Positions 48,656 to 58,619 of a DNA stretch of 64,000 nucleotides are shown here, in pieces (the stretch's first letter is position 1; each line of letters starts with the position of its first letter). Source of the DNA: Compostibacillus humi (lineage in GTDB: Bacteria; Bacillota; Bacilli; Bacillales; Amphibacillaceae); contig NZ_BMEV01000008.1 of assembly GCF_014637175.1 (NCBI RefSeq), positions 1 to 64,000 on the forward strand. The letters are read 5' to 3'. The notes below the pieces were generated by a model. It was given only the letters and a program-made list of their open reading frames with translations. It searched no databases and was not told the DNA's origin. The position numbers and the translations under genes are program-made.

Positions 48656-48691
48656 TAAAAATAGAGTGCCGCTGCCAGCACTCTATTTTTA
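48656..48691 (-). terminator. wecB/mnaA terminator
   Basis: AAAAATAGAGTGC (48657-48669) pairs perfectly with GCACTCTATTTTT (48678-48690). The symmetrical A/T ends allow action in both directions. Confidence 0.92.
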
Positions 48692-48704
48692 CATCATCAC
48701 TATC

Positions 48705-49823
48705 CTATTTTTTCGTGAAGTGCTCGATGATTGCATCGGCAATACGCATCGAGGCTTTTCCGTCACCATACGGATTGGAAGCTTTCGCCATTTTTTCATG
48801 GGCTTCTTTATCCGTTAACAGTTCGTTGGCTAAGTTAAAAATCGTATCTTCATCAGTTCCGGCAAGCTTCAGCGTTCCGGCTTCAATTCCTTCCGGCCGC
48901 TCCGTCGTATCACGAAGGACCAATACCGGAACTCCCAAGGAAGGCGCTTCTTCCTGCACCCCGCCGGAGTCGGTCAAAATAATATGGGACCGGGCGGCAA
49001 AGTTATGGAAATCGATGACACCAAGCGGGTCAATCAGCTGAATCCGGTCGTTGTTGCCTAAAATTTCATTCGCTGTCTCCCGTACTGCCGGATTCAGATG
49101 GACCGGATAAACGATATGGATGTCATCGTGTGCTTCAGCAAGCCGGTGGATGGCCCGGAACATTTGCTGCATGTTTTCCCCTAAGTTTTCCCGGCGATGG
49201 GCGGTCATCAGCACAAGACGTTTATCACCAATAGCATCTAATATCGGATGACGGTAATTTTCATCCACCGTCGTCTTCAAGGCATCGATCGCCGTATTTC
49301 CAGTCACATAAATGCGGTCTTCCGGCTTATTTTCGTTTAATAAATTTTGTTTCGATTTTTCCGTCGGCGCGAAATGAAGGTCGGCCATGGCTCCGGTCAA
49401 TTGCCGGTTCATTTCTTCCGGATAAGGCGAGTATTTATTCCAAGTTCTTAAACCTGCTTCCACATGACCGATTACAATCTGGTTATAAAAAGCGGCTAAA
49501 GACGCGGCAAAAGTGGTCGTCGTATCGCCATGGACAAGGACAATATCCGGATTTGTCTTTTTCATTACCTCATCCAGGCCTTCCAGCGCCCGGGTTGTAA
49601 TTTGCGCCAGCGACTGGCGTTCTTTCATAATATTTAAATCAAAATCCGGGGTAATGCCAAACACGTCAAGCACCTGATCGAGCATTTCCCGGTGCTGAGC
49701 CGTTACGGTAACGATCGTTTCAAATTCAGACGATCGTTTATTTAATTCTAAGACGAGGGGCGCCATTTTAATCGCTTCCGGCCTTGTCCCGAAAATCGTC
49801 ATTACTTTAATTTTCTTCTGCAA
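48705..49823 (-). CDS. mnaA: UDP-N-acetylglucosamine 2-epimerase (non-hydrolysing)
   Basis: A 372-residue cytosolic enzyme interconverting UDP-GlcNAc and UDP-ManNAc, the donor for the teichoic acid linkage unit made by TagO and TagA. FGTRPEAIKMAPL, VHGDTTTTFAASLAAFY and the allosteric/active-site HRRENLG and DSGGVQEEAPSLG motifs are all present. The start is TTG 49823, with GGAG 10 nt ahead. The position next to upp is common in Bacillaceae. No other teichoic acid genes are linked apart from tagO at the far end of the window. Confidence 0.94.
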   Translation of the reverse strand: MQKKIKVMTIFGTRPEAIKMAPLVLELNKRSSEFETIVTVTAQHREMLDQVLDVFGITPDFDLNIMKERQSLAQITTRALEGLDEVMKKTNPDIVLVHGDTTTTFAASLAAFYNQIVIGHVEAGLRTWNKYSPYPEEMNRQLTGAMADLHFAPTEKSKQNLLNENKPEDRIYVTGNTAIDALKTTVDENYRHPILDAIGDKRLVLMTAHRRENLGENMQQMFRAIHRLAEAHDDIHIVYPVHLNPAVRETANEILGNNDRIQLIDPLGVIDFHNFAARSHIILTDSGGVQEEAPSLGVPVLVLRDTTERPEGIEAGTLKLAGTDEDTIFNLANELLTDKEAHEKMAKASNPYGDGKASMRIADAIIEHFTKK

Positions 49824-49936
49824 AATCGTGTCACTCCATCCTAAAGATTTTCCTAATACTCATCTCCATTGTACCGTTTCCGTAAAAATTTACCATGAAT
49901 ATTAGGTGAACTTATGTCCAAATGCCTGCAACCCCG

Positions 49937-50587
<651 letters not shown>

Positions 50588-50740
50588 TTATTTATCTCTC
50601 AAATTGTACTGGAAAAAGGTAGTCCTTTCAAGTGAGGGAAAAGAATGATCGAAAACCTGTCATAAATATAGGTTTCCCTTCCAAATAAAATATGCACAAC
50701 AAGGAGCTGTACGACCTTCCTTCACTTCTACTATAAAAAA

Positions 50741-50778
50741 ATAGTAGCACAAACCTTGGCCTAGGTCTGTACTACTTT
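50741..50778 (-). terminator. glyA terminator
   Basis: AGTAGCACAAACC (50743-50755) pairs with GGTCTGTACTACT (50764-50776) with few mismatches. On the minus strand ATTTTTTTATAG follows. Confidence 0.88.
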
Positions 50779-50788
50779 TCTATTTCCA

Positions 50789-52039
50789 TCAGGAAGGGAT
50801 TAAATCGGTATATAACGGGAATCTTTCCGTTAATGCGCTTACCCGCGCTTTTGCTTCGTTCAGCACTTCTGTATTTTCATGGTCTTTTAAGACGTTCGCA
50901 ATAATTTCGGCAATTTCTTTCATTTCTTCTTCTTTAAATCCGCGGGTCGTTACCGCTGCCGTACCGATACGGAGACCGCTCGTCACAAATGGGCTTTCCG
51001 TATCAAACGGAATGGTGTTTTTATTCGTCGTAATGCCGACTTCATCCAATACGTGCTCTGCTACTTTTCCTGTTAACTGAAGAGGGGTTACGTCAACAAG
51101 CATGAGATGGTTATCCGTACCGCCAGAAACGATGCGCAACCCTTGTTCCGTTAATGCGTCACTGAGCGCTTTGGCGTTTTTGACAATTTGCTCCTGATAT
51201 GCTTTAAAATCGTCGGACAATGCTTCTTTCAAGGCAACGGCTTTTGCTGCAATAATATGCATGAGCGGACCGCCCTGTATGCCAGGGAAAACAGATTTAT
51301 CGATTTGTTTCGCATATTTTTCTTTGCATAAAATCATGCCGCCCCGAGGACCACGCAATGTTTTGTGGGTTGTCGTCGTCACAAAATCTGCATACGGAAC
51401 TGGATTTTGGTGCAATCCAGCTGCCACAAGTCCGGCAATATGGGCCATATCCACCATGAGATAGGCACCTACTTCATCTGCGATTTCCCGGAACTTGGCA
51501 AAATCAATTTTGCGGGAATAGGCGCTGGCACCAGCAACAATCAGTTTCGGCTTCACTTCTTTCGCTTTTGCCAAAACATCGTCATAATCGATTTGTTCCG
51601 TTTCTTTATCAACACCATAATCAACAAAATTATACAATTTACCGCTAAAGTTGACCGGGCTCCCATGGGTTAAGTGTCCGCCATGGCTTAAGTTCATGCC
51701 GAGCACAGTATCGCCAGGCTCTAAAATAGTAAAGTAAACGGCCATATTTGCTTGAGCGCCGGAATGAGGCTGCACGTTCGCATGTTCCGCACCGAACAGT
51801 TCTTTTGCCCGGTCGCGAGCCAAGTTTTCTGCCACATCCACGTATTCACAGCCGCCATAGTAGCGTCTGCCTGGGTAGCCTTCCGCATATTTATTCGTTA
51901 ATACCGAACCCATTGCTTCCATCACTGCCCGGGAAACAAAGTTTTCGGAGGCGATCAGCTCAATTTTATTTTGCTGACGGTCCCTTTCCTCTTTAATTGC
52001 CGCAAATAATTCTGGATCTTGCGTTTTGATATGTTCCAT
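50789..52039 (-). CDS. glyA: Serine hydroxymethyltransferase
   Basis: A 416-residue PLP enzyme converting serine and tetrahydrofolate to glycine and 5,10-methylene-THF. The PLP lysine is Lys226 in [14 protein letters not shown]. The start ATG follows GAGGGGGACG. Gene order ywlG-glyA-upp is as in B. subtilis. Confidence 0.98.
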   Translation of the reverse strand: MEHIKTQDPELFAAIKEERDRQQNKIELIASENFVSRAVMEAMGSVLTNKYAEGYPGRRYYGGCEYVDVAENLARDRAKELFGAEHANVQPHSGAQANMAVYFTILEPGDTVLGMNLSHGGHLTHGSPVNFSGKLYNFVDYGVDKETEQIDYDDVLAKAKEVKPKLIVAGASAYSRKIDFAKFREIADEVGAYLMVDMAHIAGLVAAGLHQNPVPYADFVTTTTHKTLRGPRGGMILCKEKYAKQIDKSVFPGIQGGPLMHIIAAKAVALKEALSDDFKAYQEQIVKNAKALSDALTEQGLRIVSGGTDNHLMLVDVTPLQLTGKVAEHVLDEVGITTNKNTIPFDTESPFVTSGLRIGTAAVTTRGFKEEEMKEIAEIIANVLKDHENTEVLNEAKARVSALTERFPLYTDLIPS

Positions 52040-52188
52040 TCACACGTCCCCCTCTGCATAAATTTCAACATGTTGTAAAAATTCTCTCTACTTCATTGTA
52101 TCGGTTAATAGCGAAAAAAGAAACCGTAAACATATAAATATTTTCTGCATTCCGCTCGACCTTGGCAGCGGCCCACTGCACCCTTCTT

Positions 52189-52737
52189 TTATGATCTCGT
52201 ACTCTCGTAATTCGCCCTCCGTCCCCCGATAAGTTTCGGTCTCGTGTAGGCTGCTGTTACCCGGGCGTTTTTCACGAATTTTTTGCTTAAACGAAACGGA
52301 ACAGCTACATGCTTCAAATGCATGCCGATTAACGTTTCGCCGATATCCATTCCCGCATCCGCCCGAATAAATTCCACCACAACCGGGTCTTCCAAATGTT
52401 TATACGCGTAAGAAGCCATGGAGCCGCCGGCATTTGGCACGGGAACGACCGACACTTCCTCCAGCTGAAACCTTTCCATCGTTTCCCTCTCCACGACAAG
52501 CGCCCGGTTTAAATGCTCACAGCATTGGAAGGCGAGATGTATTCCTGTTTTTTCTTTCAATTTTTTGACAGCATCAAACACGATAGCTGCCACCTGCTCG
52601 CTTCCTGATGTTCCGATCCGTTCCCCGAAAATTTCACTCGTGGAACAGCCGAGGACGAAAACATCCCCTTTCTTTAAATGATCACTTTTTATAAAATCTT
52701 CAACAACCGTGTCCATATCTTTTTTAATCGTTTCCAT
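52189..52737 (-). CDS. ywlG: TIGR01440 family protein YwlG
   Basis: A 182-residue cytosolic protein of a Firmicute family with no known activity. Recognisable stretches are VFVLGCSTSEIFGERIGTSGS, HLAFQCCEHLNRALVVE and GEVSVVPVPNAGGSMA-like (here EVSVVPVPNAGGSMA). The conserved Cys pair and Ser/Gly loops look like an active site. ATG 52737 is used because GGAGGTGG precedes it. It lies between an MCP gene and glyA; the ribose-5-phosphate isomerase gene rpiB, found at this place in B. subtilis, is absent. Confidence 0.88.
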   Translation of the reverse strand: METIKKDMDTVVEDFIKSDHLKKGDVFVLGCSTSEIFGERIGTSGSEQVAAIVFDAVKKLKEKTGIHLAFQCCEHLNRALVVERETMERFQLEEVSVVPVPNAGGSMASYAYKHLEDPVVVEFIRADAGMDIGETLIGMHLKHVAVPFRLSKKFVKNARVTAAYTRPKLIGGRRANYESTRS

Positions 52738-52776
52738 ATTTGCCACCTCCACATATTAGGATAGCCAAGCCTTAAA

Positions 52777-54117
52777 TTAGGCTTGGCCATTTTCTTCTTC
52801 ATTCGGGTCTTCTTCCTTATGTTCTGCAAAGCGGAATTGTCTAATCTGTTCTTTTAAGTTTTTCGCCTGTTCTTCAATTTCAAAGGCGAGGGCATCCACT
52901 TCGTCAATCGTTGCCACCTGCTCCTGGATGGATGCATTCACTTCCTCCGTACCTGCCGACGTTTCTTCCGCAATGGCTGCGACTTCCTGGGATTGACGGA
53001 CCGTATCTTGAATCGACTCCAGCTGCTTTTCTACGAGTCCGGTTATTTCGTCGATTTCCGATGCTACTTCTTCAACGGATGTTGCCATATGTTCAATCGT
53101 CACGTTCGTTTCTGCGCCTTTTTCCGATTCTTCCTTGGCAAAGGTGACATTGTCCGTAATTTTCCGGACGACTTCCTGGACGTCTTCTTGAATGGCCAAA
53201 ATTAACTCCGATATCCGCTGTACATTTTGCGCACTTTGATCGGCAAGTTTCCGGATTTCTTCAGCGACGACGGCAAATCCTTTCCCGTGTTCCCCGGCCC
53301 GGGCGGCTTCAATGGACGCATTTAACGCGAGCAAGTTCGTCTGTTCGGCAATTTCCCCGACCATCGTAATAATCGACTCCACCTGCAAGGCGTTTTGCCG
53401 CAAATGATCGACGCTTTCGAGGGAAATTTCCTGCTCTTCCGCCAGCTTTTGAATTCCCGAGACTAATTGATGCACCGTTGCTTTGCTCGTCTCCAATGTT
53501 TCCAGCATTTTCTCAGATTTGTCCTTTGACTGGCTCGCTTTCTGCTGGACATGTTTCGCCAGTTCCGTTGCCGTTTCCACCGCTTCCGCCGTAAACTGAA
53601 TCGCTTCCGAGGAACTTTCCGCACCTTTGGAAATTTCATCGATGGAAGTCCCAATCATGGCGGCATGCTGTGCTGCGCTGCTGGATGCTTCTTTCATTCG
53701 CAATACGCTTTCATTTGTCTTTTCGAAGTTTTCGTTAATGTTGTAGACGATTTTATTCAAATTCGTCAGCATCGTCTGAAAGGACAAGTAGAGTGCGCGA
53801 ATTTCATCGTCCGATTTCGGAATCGTCACCGTCTGGTCTAAATTCCCTTCTGCCGCCTCAGAAGCAATTTTTTCCAGCCGCTCCAGCGGTTTCGTTATGA
53901 CGAAAGCAGCAAAGTAAGCTAAAATCCCAGACCACATAATTCCGAGGGATAGGGTAATAATCGTAAACCATTCGAACGAAATTTGTATGTAAGGTGTAAT
54001 CCAATCATAAAGAATATAAAGCCAAAAAGCACTCGTTCCGTACGTAATTAGTGCCAATATTGTTGTAAAGAGGACTAATTTTAATCGCAGGCTAAATCGG
54101 TATTTTTTCTTTTTCAT
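52777..54117 (-). CDS. Methyl-accepting chemotaxis protein without a large sensor domain
   Basis: A 446-residue transducer. Two membrane helices (about 12-36 and 46-72) are joined by only ~10-15 residues, so there is no extracellular ligand-binding domain. A HAMP segment ([25 protein letters not shown]) leads into the long signalling coiled coil. The hairpin tip is [20 protein letters not shown] followed by [20 protein letters not shown]. It may sense membrane state, redox or an intracellular ligand. GGAGGTCAG precedes the ATG. It lies between ywlE and ywlG, in the place of rpiB. Confidence 0.92.
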   Translation of the reverse strand: MKKKKYRFSLRLKLVLFTTILALITYGTSAFWLYILYDWITPYIQISFEWFTIITLSLGIMWSGILAYFAAFVITKPLERLEKIASEAAEGNLDQTVTIPKSDDEIRALYLSFQTMLTNLNKIVYNINENFEKTNESVLRMKEASSSAAQHAAMIGTSIDEISKGAESSSEAIQFTAEAVETATELAKHVQQKASQSKDKSEKMLETLETSKATVHQLVSGIQKLAEEQEISLESVDHLRQNALQVESIITMVGEIAEQTNLLALNASIEAARAGEHGKGFAVVAEEIRKLADQSAQNVQRISELILAIQEDVQEVVRKITDNVTFAKEESEKGAETNVTIEHMATSVEEVASEIDEITGLVEKQLESIQDTVRQSQEVAAIAEETSAGTEEVNASIQEQVATIDEVDALAFEIEEQAKNLKEQIRQFRFAEHKEEDPNEEENGQA

Positions 54118-54137
54118 CCTTCTGACCTCCGCTTCGG

Positions 54138-54698
54138 CTAAGGCTTCATTTTTTTCACGAGTTCTTCAATGTATTCATCCAGTTCTTCCAGCGTTTCCCG
54201 ATATACTTGAACATCACCGCCAAAGGGATCGGTAATATCGTAGTCAGCTAATGCCGTTTCCAGCTGGCCGACGTTTTCTCCATCCTTGTCCCGATATTCA
54301 TTTGCTTCATGTAAGGACCGTTTATCTTCTATGTCTGCATCGTTATTTTCCATATTTTTCCATGTTTCTTCATCCGACTCGATGACAAATTCCTTTAACG
54401 TATAATATTTATGCTGATGATCAGGAAATTCCCGGATTAATGCTTGCTTATGGCCGGTCGTCATCGTTAAGACGAGATCGGACCATGTTAACAGTTCAGC
54501 GGTAACCGGCTGAGATTCATGGTTTAACGCAATATCCCTTTCCGCCATTACTTGAATCGCCTTCTGATTCGCACTTTCCTTATGGCCGGCAAAAATTCCC
54601 GCAGACTGCACTTCCAGATTCGGCATTTTATGCTTTAACAGCGCTTCTGCCATCGGACTTCGGCACGTATTCCCTGTACAGACGAATAGAATCTTCAT
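54138..54698 (-). CDS. ywlE: Protein-arginine phosphatase YwlE with an acidic insertion
   Basis: A 186-residue low-molecular-weight phosphatase. The P-loop [14 protein letters not shown] holds the nucleophile Cys7 and Arg13; the Thr11 that selects phosphoarginine is present. The general acid is the Asp in TDPFGGD. YwlE reverses McsB phosphorylation of arginines that marks proteins for ClpCP. It is about 36 residues longer than the B. subtilis protein (150). The extra part is an acidic stretch between LKEFV and DPFGG ([19 protein letters not shown] and on). It starts at ATG 54698 behind GGAGG. Confidence 0.9.
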   Translation of the reverse strand: MKILFVCTGNTCRSPMAEALLKHKMPNLEVQSAGIFAGHKESANQKAIQVMAERDIALNHESQPVTAELLTWSDLVLTMTTGHKQALIREFPDHQHKYYTLKEFVIESDEETWKNMENNDADIEDKRSLHEANEYRDKDGENVGQLETALADYDITDPFGGDVQVYRETLEELDEYIEELVKKMKP

Positions 54699-54913
54699 GT
54701 AACGTCCTCCATTACTTGTTATCTAAGTAAAATATACCATATTTAGCGCCTGAGATGCTAAACAAATTATGATAATAATGGAGAATTTCAGAGAATTTTT
54801 TATTTGTCCCTTGCATTTCATCATTGCAACGGACGAAACGCGGTAAGATAAGGCAGCTTTGACGGGTTGTCATGCATCTCTTAGAAATTTATTGAATTCG
54901 TGTTACAGACAGC

Positions 54914-54945
54914 AAAAAAGCGATAATCGTTTAGACTATCGCTTC
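54914..54945 (-). terminator. Terminator after the VOC-family gene
   Basis: AAGCGATA (54918-54925) pairs with TATCGCTT (54937-54944); on the minus strand TTTTTTGC follows. The 54699-54913 stretch upstream of ywlE shows nothing else clear. Confidence 0.85.
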
Positions 54946-54997
54946 CTTTCCATCATTGATCCGAAGGCAGCTCTTCTTTTCCTTCCGAGTGTTCGGG

Positions 54998-55402
54998 TTA
55001 GGCATAACTTCGATTCATCAGCACGATTCTCCAGCCGTCAGGGTCTTCGATTGTAATTCCTTTTTCCTTCCAGTAGGCATTTTCCGGTTCCACTTCGGTA
55101 TAGCCCATTTGTTGCAACCGTTGATATACTTTCGTTATTTCACTTTTATCCTCAATATAGAAAACTAACAAATTATCTTTCGTTGGTGCAGGACATGGAC
55201 TTCCATTAATATGGCGGGTGAATTCCAAGTGATAATGTACATCGGGCAGTCCGATAATTACCCCCTCGTATCCCCTATTTCCTTTAAACCTTTCAATGAT
55301 TCTAAGACCTAAACCATTCACATAAAAATCAATGACCTCTTCAAACTTATCTGTCGGTCTTGCAATTCGAACTTGCGCTGCGGTAAAATCTTGGAATTCC
55401 AT
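54998..55402 (-). CDS. VOC-family (glyoxalase/dioxygenase superfamily) protein, YycE-like
   Basis: A 134-residue protein with the paired beta-alpha-beta-beta-beta modules of the vicinal oxygen chelate superfamily. It closely resembles B. subtilis YycE in AAQVRIARPTDKFEEVIDFY, YEGVIIGLPDVHYHLEFT and TIEDPDGWRIVLMN. His and Glu residues in HYHLEFT and the final TIEDPDG may bind a metal. The substrate is unknown. AAAGAGAGG precedes ATG 55402. It lies between mntP and ywlE, which are adjacent in B. subtilis, so it is probably an insertion. Confidence 0.82.
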   Translation of the reverse strand: MEFQDFTAAQVRIARPTDKFEEVIDFYVNGLGLRIIERFKGNRGYEGVIIGLPDVHYHLEFTRHINGSPCPAPTKDNLLVFYIEDKSEITKVYQRLQQMGYTEVEPENAYWKEKGITIEDPDGWRIVLMNRSYA

Positions 55403-55504
55403 TGCTTTATCCTCTCTTTTCTATGAAAAATTCTGCTCTTAAAAAGCAGTATTCGCCAACCGGCAAAAATACAGTACCCTGCCCACAGTAAGTTAAGCTT
55501 TCGT

Positions 55505-56059
55505 TTAAGAAATCAGCATGGCAATGCCAAGCCCGCATAGAATGCTCCCGCCCAGCATTTCGCTGTAAACGCCTAAAAGTCCCCGCACTTTTCGTCCGAT
55601 TAACAGTCCGGACCAGGTCATACACGTGCTGCAAATACCGAAGAGCAGGACGGCGACTATCGCTTTCACTTGAGACATGCCGAGGCTTAAACCGACGGAA
55701 AAGCTGTCGAGGCTGACGGTAAAAGCTAGGAGCACGAGCCCGGCGCCGACGGGGGACAGCCGATCATTCGTGTCAGGAAACAGGGCATGGATAATCATCT
55801 GCAAACCGATGGCAATAATAATGCATGCGCCAACAATTGCGGTAAAACTGCCAATTTGACTAGAAATAATCTTGCCGAGGTAAATCCCTAATAACGGCAT
55901 CACAATATGAAATACCCCGATTATAAAGCCAATGATGGCGATCCGCTTTAGCCGAAGCTGGAGCATTCCCATGCCTAAACTGACGGAAAAAGCATCCATT
56001 CCAACGGCAAAAGCGATCATTAATAAGGAAAAAAATTCACCAATGACATATTGTGCCAT
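55505..56059 (-). CDS. mntP: Manganese efflux pump MntP (YwlD)
   Basis: A 184-residue membrane protein with six helices in two repeats. The family motifs AVGMDAFSVSLGMGM and TVSLDSFSVGLSLGM carry the ion-binding Asp residues. It exports Mn2+. AGGGGG precedes the ATG. The 106-bp gap upstream is too short for a yybP-ykoY riboswitch and I see none. It is next to ywlC as in B. subtilis. Confidence 0.92.
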   Translation of the reverse strand: MAQYVIGEFFSLLMIAFAVGMDAFSVSLGMGMLQLRLKRIAIIGFIIGVFHIVMPLLGIYLGKIISSQIGSFTAIVGACIIIAIGLQMIIHALFPDTNDRLSPVGAGLVLLAFTVSLDSFSVGLSLGMSQVKAIVAVLLFGICSTCMTWSGLLIGRKVRGLLGVYSEMLGGSILCGLGIAMLIS

Positions 56060-56165
56060 ACGTATCCCCCTAGGACATGCTTATTCAATATATGCATGTC
56101 CAAAGGAGATTATGTTGAAAAGGTTCGGTCATATTCCTTTTTCCACATCCTTGTGGATAAGCCGA

Positions 56166-57197
56166 TTAATCAGCCGCGGTTAAAGTGTTGCTTGCTGCTT
56201 TTCGGAGGCGGTTCATAATCGCCTGGCCAATCCCTTCTTCCGGAAACGTTTCACAGAGAATCAGGTCATAATCGCCTTTTTTAAACGTGCGCAAGCCTTC
56301 ATACAGACGGGCGGCAATTTCCGCCAAATCTTCCCCTAACGGATATAGGGCATCGCCTTCCAGCTGGGAGCACGTCATTGTGCTTGCGAGCACTGCCACC
56401 TTCAGTCCTGCTTTCCGTTTTTTATCGATCAGCTTTTGCAAGACAGAAGGTCCCCCTTCCACAAGCCATAAAGGGATTTCGGGAGCATAATGACGATATT
56501 TCATTCCCGGAGATTTCGGTTTTTCCTTTTGATCTGTCAGTCCCGGGTCGATTACGACCGTTCCTGCCACTTCTTCCAGCTGTTCCTTCGTAATGCCTCC
56601 TGGTCTTAAAATAATTGGAACGTCGCCGGTGCAGTCGATGACCGTTGATTCAACGCCGACACCAGTTGGGCCGCCGTCAATTAGCCCGGCAATTTTACCT
56701 TGTAAATCTTCCCAAACATGGTCGGCAGTCGTCGGACTCGGCTTCCCGGAAATGTTGGCGCTTGGAGCCGCGACGGGCCGGCCTGTTTTTTTCAGCAGCG
56801 CAAGCGCCACCGGATGGTCAGGAATTCGGACAGCAACCGTCTCCAGTCCGGCTGTAACATTTTCGGCACATGTTCCATTATCTTTTAAAACATATGTAAT
56901 CGGCCCCGGAGAATAGGCTTCGATTAACTTTTCCGCATATGGAGGGATATATGTAACTAACTGTTTTAGCTGTTCTATAGTTGCAACATGGGCAATAAGC
57001 GGATTATCCTGGGGTCTCCCCTTCGCCCGGAAGATGTTATCCACAGCTTGTGGATTTGTCGCATCCGCCCCAAGGCCGTACACCGTCTCGGTAGGGAAAG
57101 CAACCGTCTTTCCTTCCTTCAGCATCGCTGCTGCTGCTTCGATGGCTTCGAGAAAATCCGTTTCACCCGTGTTGATCTTCCATCGTATCGTTTTCAT
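56166..57197 (-). CDS. ywlC: L-threonylcarbamoyladenylate synthase (Sua5/YwlC)
   Basis: A 343-residue enzyme that makes threonylcarbamoyl-AMP from Thr, bicarbonate and ATP, the donor for the universal t6A37 tRNA modification. The YrdC domain (KGKTVAFPTETVYGLGADA, RAKGRPQDNPLI, SANISGKPSPTTA) is followed by the Sua5 C-terminal domain after the linker SPGMKYRHYAP. AGAGGTTGG precedes ATG 57197. The upstream gap carries a cluster of DnaA boxes, with further copies inside and just after the gene. Confidence 0.95.
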   Translation of the reverse strand: MKTIRWKINTGETDFLEAIEAAAAMLKEGKTVAFPTETVYGLGADATNPQAVDNIFRAKGRPQDNPLIAHVATIEQLKQLVTYIPPYAEKLIEAYSPGPITYVLKDNGTCAENVTAGLETVAVRIPDHPVALALLKKTGRPVAAPSANISGKPSPTTADHVWEDLQGKIAGLIDGGPTGVGVESTVIDCTGDVPIILRPGGITKEQLEEVAGTVVIDPGLTDQKEKPKSPGMKYRHYAPEIPLWLVEGGPSVLQKLIDKKRKAGLKVAVLASTMTCSQLEGDALYPLGEDLAEIAARLYEGLRTFKKGDYDLILCETFPEEGIGQAIMNRLRKAASNTLTAAD

Positions 57198-57298
57198 GTT
57201 CCAACCTCTTTTCTCAAAACTATTGTAGAGGATTCCCTTTATTTACGCAAAATGTTTTTCCGGGGGTGATTTGCCGAAAATAAAAATACCTGTGTACT

Positions 57299-57418
57299 TT
57301 ATCCACAGGCAAATCGTTGTTTTTTTCCGATTTTATTTGTAAGCATCGAGAAAATATACACAACTATACACAAGTTTTTAACAAGTTATGCACAATGACT
57401 TGTGGATATTGTGCATAA
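57299..57418. promoter_or_regulatory. DnaA-box cluster upstream of ywlC
   Basis: Six boxes lie within 120 bp: TTATCCACA (57299-57307), ATATACACA (57354-57362), CTATACACA (57364-57372), TTATGCACA (57386-57394), TGTGGATAT (57401-57409, reverse) and TGTGCATAA (57410-57418, reverse). Three match TTATNCACA exactly, the others miss one base. Further boxes: TTATCCACA at 57037 within ywlC, and TTTTCCACA (56139) and TGTGGATAA (56152) just after it. DnaA is known to bind near ywlC in B. subtilis. Confidence 0.75.
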
Positions 57419-57432
57419 ACTTTCGCTAATTG

Positions 57433-57849
57433 CTAGGACACTTGGTAGTACCACCAGTTTCCCTTCGTTTTCGGCTGCGGGTTGGCGAAGACGTTTTCCC
57501 GCTGCAGATGGAATTGCATCGCTTCCAGCAAAATATCCACAATTGGCTGATGGCTGTGCACATACACGCTTTTTGCCTGTTTCGCTTTGGCGAGTGCTAG
57601 AATTGCTTCTAAAAGCACCGGCAGTTTATTCGCTTCATTCTTCGTAATGTACAGCTGCTTCAGCCAATACACATCTTCCTTCTCCATCTCGTCTAACACA
57701 AAACATCCTGCGATGTGATCCTTTACAGAGACGATATAGCCTTTCTCCTCTAGCACTTCTGAATCGAGGGTTTCGTTTTGCTGCAAAAATTCCTCCAACT
57801 GGCCGCTTGGCACTTCATTTGCGCGCATAATTTGCAAGATTTCCCTCAC
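57433..57849 (-). CDS. GNAT-like N-acetyltransferase (position of ywlB)
   Basis: A 138-residue protein with the topology of small GNAT acetyltransferases: KDHIAGCFVLDEM as the central strands, YWLKQLYITKN leading to the acetyl-CoA helix (NKLPVLLEAILALAKAKQAK), and a late strand at SVYVHSHQ. The usual R/Q-x-x-G-x-G/A loop is degenerate, so activity is uncertain. B. subtilis has an acetyltransferase, YwlB, at this place. The start is GTG 57849, but the ribosome binding site is poor and ATG 57828 is possible. Confidence 0.65.
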   Translation of the reverse strand: MREILQIMRANEVPSGQLEEFLQQNETLDSEVLEEKGYIVSVKDHIAGCFVLDEMEKEDVYWLKQLYITKNEANKLPVLLEAILALAKAKQAKSVYVHSHQPIVDILLEAMQFHLQRENVFANPQPKTKGNWWYYQVS

Positions 57850-57903
57850 CCCATTTCTATCATCTGTTTTTTCTTTCTAGTATTTTATGCGATTATCGCA
57901 AAA

Positions 57904-58521
57904 CTATGACCAGCCAAATAATTCAAAGAGAAAAAATTTCACTTTCGGTTTTTCCTCTTCCTTTTCTTTTTCCTCCTCCTCTTTCTCTTCCTCGTCCAGC
58001 TCCTGTTCTTCTGCACTGACGGTGCTCCCGAAGGAAAAATCTAAAAAGCAGAGAGGCGGAAAGAGGACACACCACCAGTTGGAGCCTTCTCCTTCTCCGA
58101 TCGTAATCAGAATCGCTTCATACTCCCCTTGGGGATAGAGGAAATTATCATAAATTTTTGCCGGGAACAGAATATTTTTACCGTACTCTACCGTGAAGCT
58201 GTCCGCTGCTCCTTCTTGTTCCAGCACTTCCCCGACTACCGCTTCCACTTCATCGATATTGTTTTCAATCAAGTTCCTCGCTTCTTCGATGTCCGTCATA
58301 TGGGCAACCCAGGAAGTGACTTCCTCGTTCACCCGGTCCCTCACTAACCGTTTAATCGCCTGGTCTTCCTCGCTGTCGCTATTGGCCAAAATGCGCAGGC
58401 GGATTGCTTCATCCGGAATGACTTGATAATCATATTCTCCCTCGTCTGTGGAAAATCCTTCTATCGGCATCATAAACATAAAGATAAGTGCAATCCATAA
58501 AAAAATTACTAGTTTCTTCAC
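57904..58521 (-). CDS. spoIIR: Stage II sporulation protein R (SpoIIR)
   Basis: A 205-residue secreted signalling protein. It is made in the forespore and triggers SpoIIGA to activate pro-sigma-E in the mother cell. It has an N-terminal signal (KKLVIFLWIALIFMFMMPIEG), the core motif YQVIPDEAIRLRILANSDS, and EYEAILITIGEGEGSNWWCV with FPPLCFLD. The C-terminal ~35 residues are an unusual Glu/Lys run (DEEEKEEEEKEKEEEKPK) before a hydrophobic end. The start is GTG 58521 behind GGGGGAAG; the ATG at 58536 lies upstream of that site and has none of its own. Confidence 0.92.
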   Translation of the reverse strand: MKKLVIFLWIALIFMFMMPIEGFSTDEGEYDYQVIPDEAIRLRILANSDSEEDQAIKRLVRDRVNEEVTSWVAHMTDIEEARNLIENNIDEVEAVVGEVLEQEGAADSFTVEYGKNILFPAKIYDNFLYPQGEYEAILITIGEGEGSNWWCVLFPPLCFLDFSFGSTVSAEEQELDEEEKEEEEKEKEEEKPKVKFFLFELFGWS

Positions 58522-58619
58522 CGCAACTTCCCCCATACCGTCATTTTAGTTTTCAGTATGGACAAGAGTTTCGGCTTTTAAACTAGCAATCTACTATTTT
58601 CTATATGAAATTTTCTGGC

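Noticed and set aside
56060-56165. Manganese (yybP-ykoY) riboswitch before mntP
   Set aside because: The gap is only 106 bp and shows none of the conserved loop sequences; it contains DnaA-type boxes instead.
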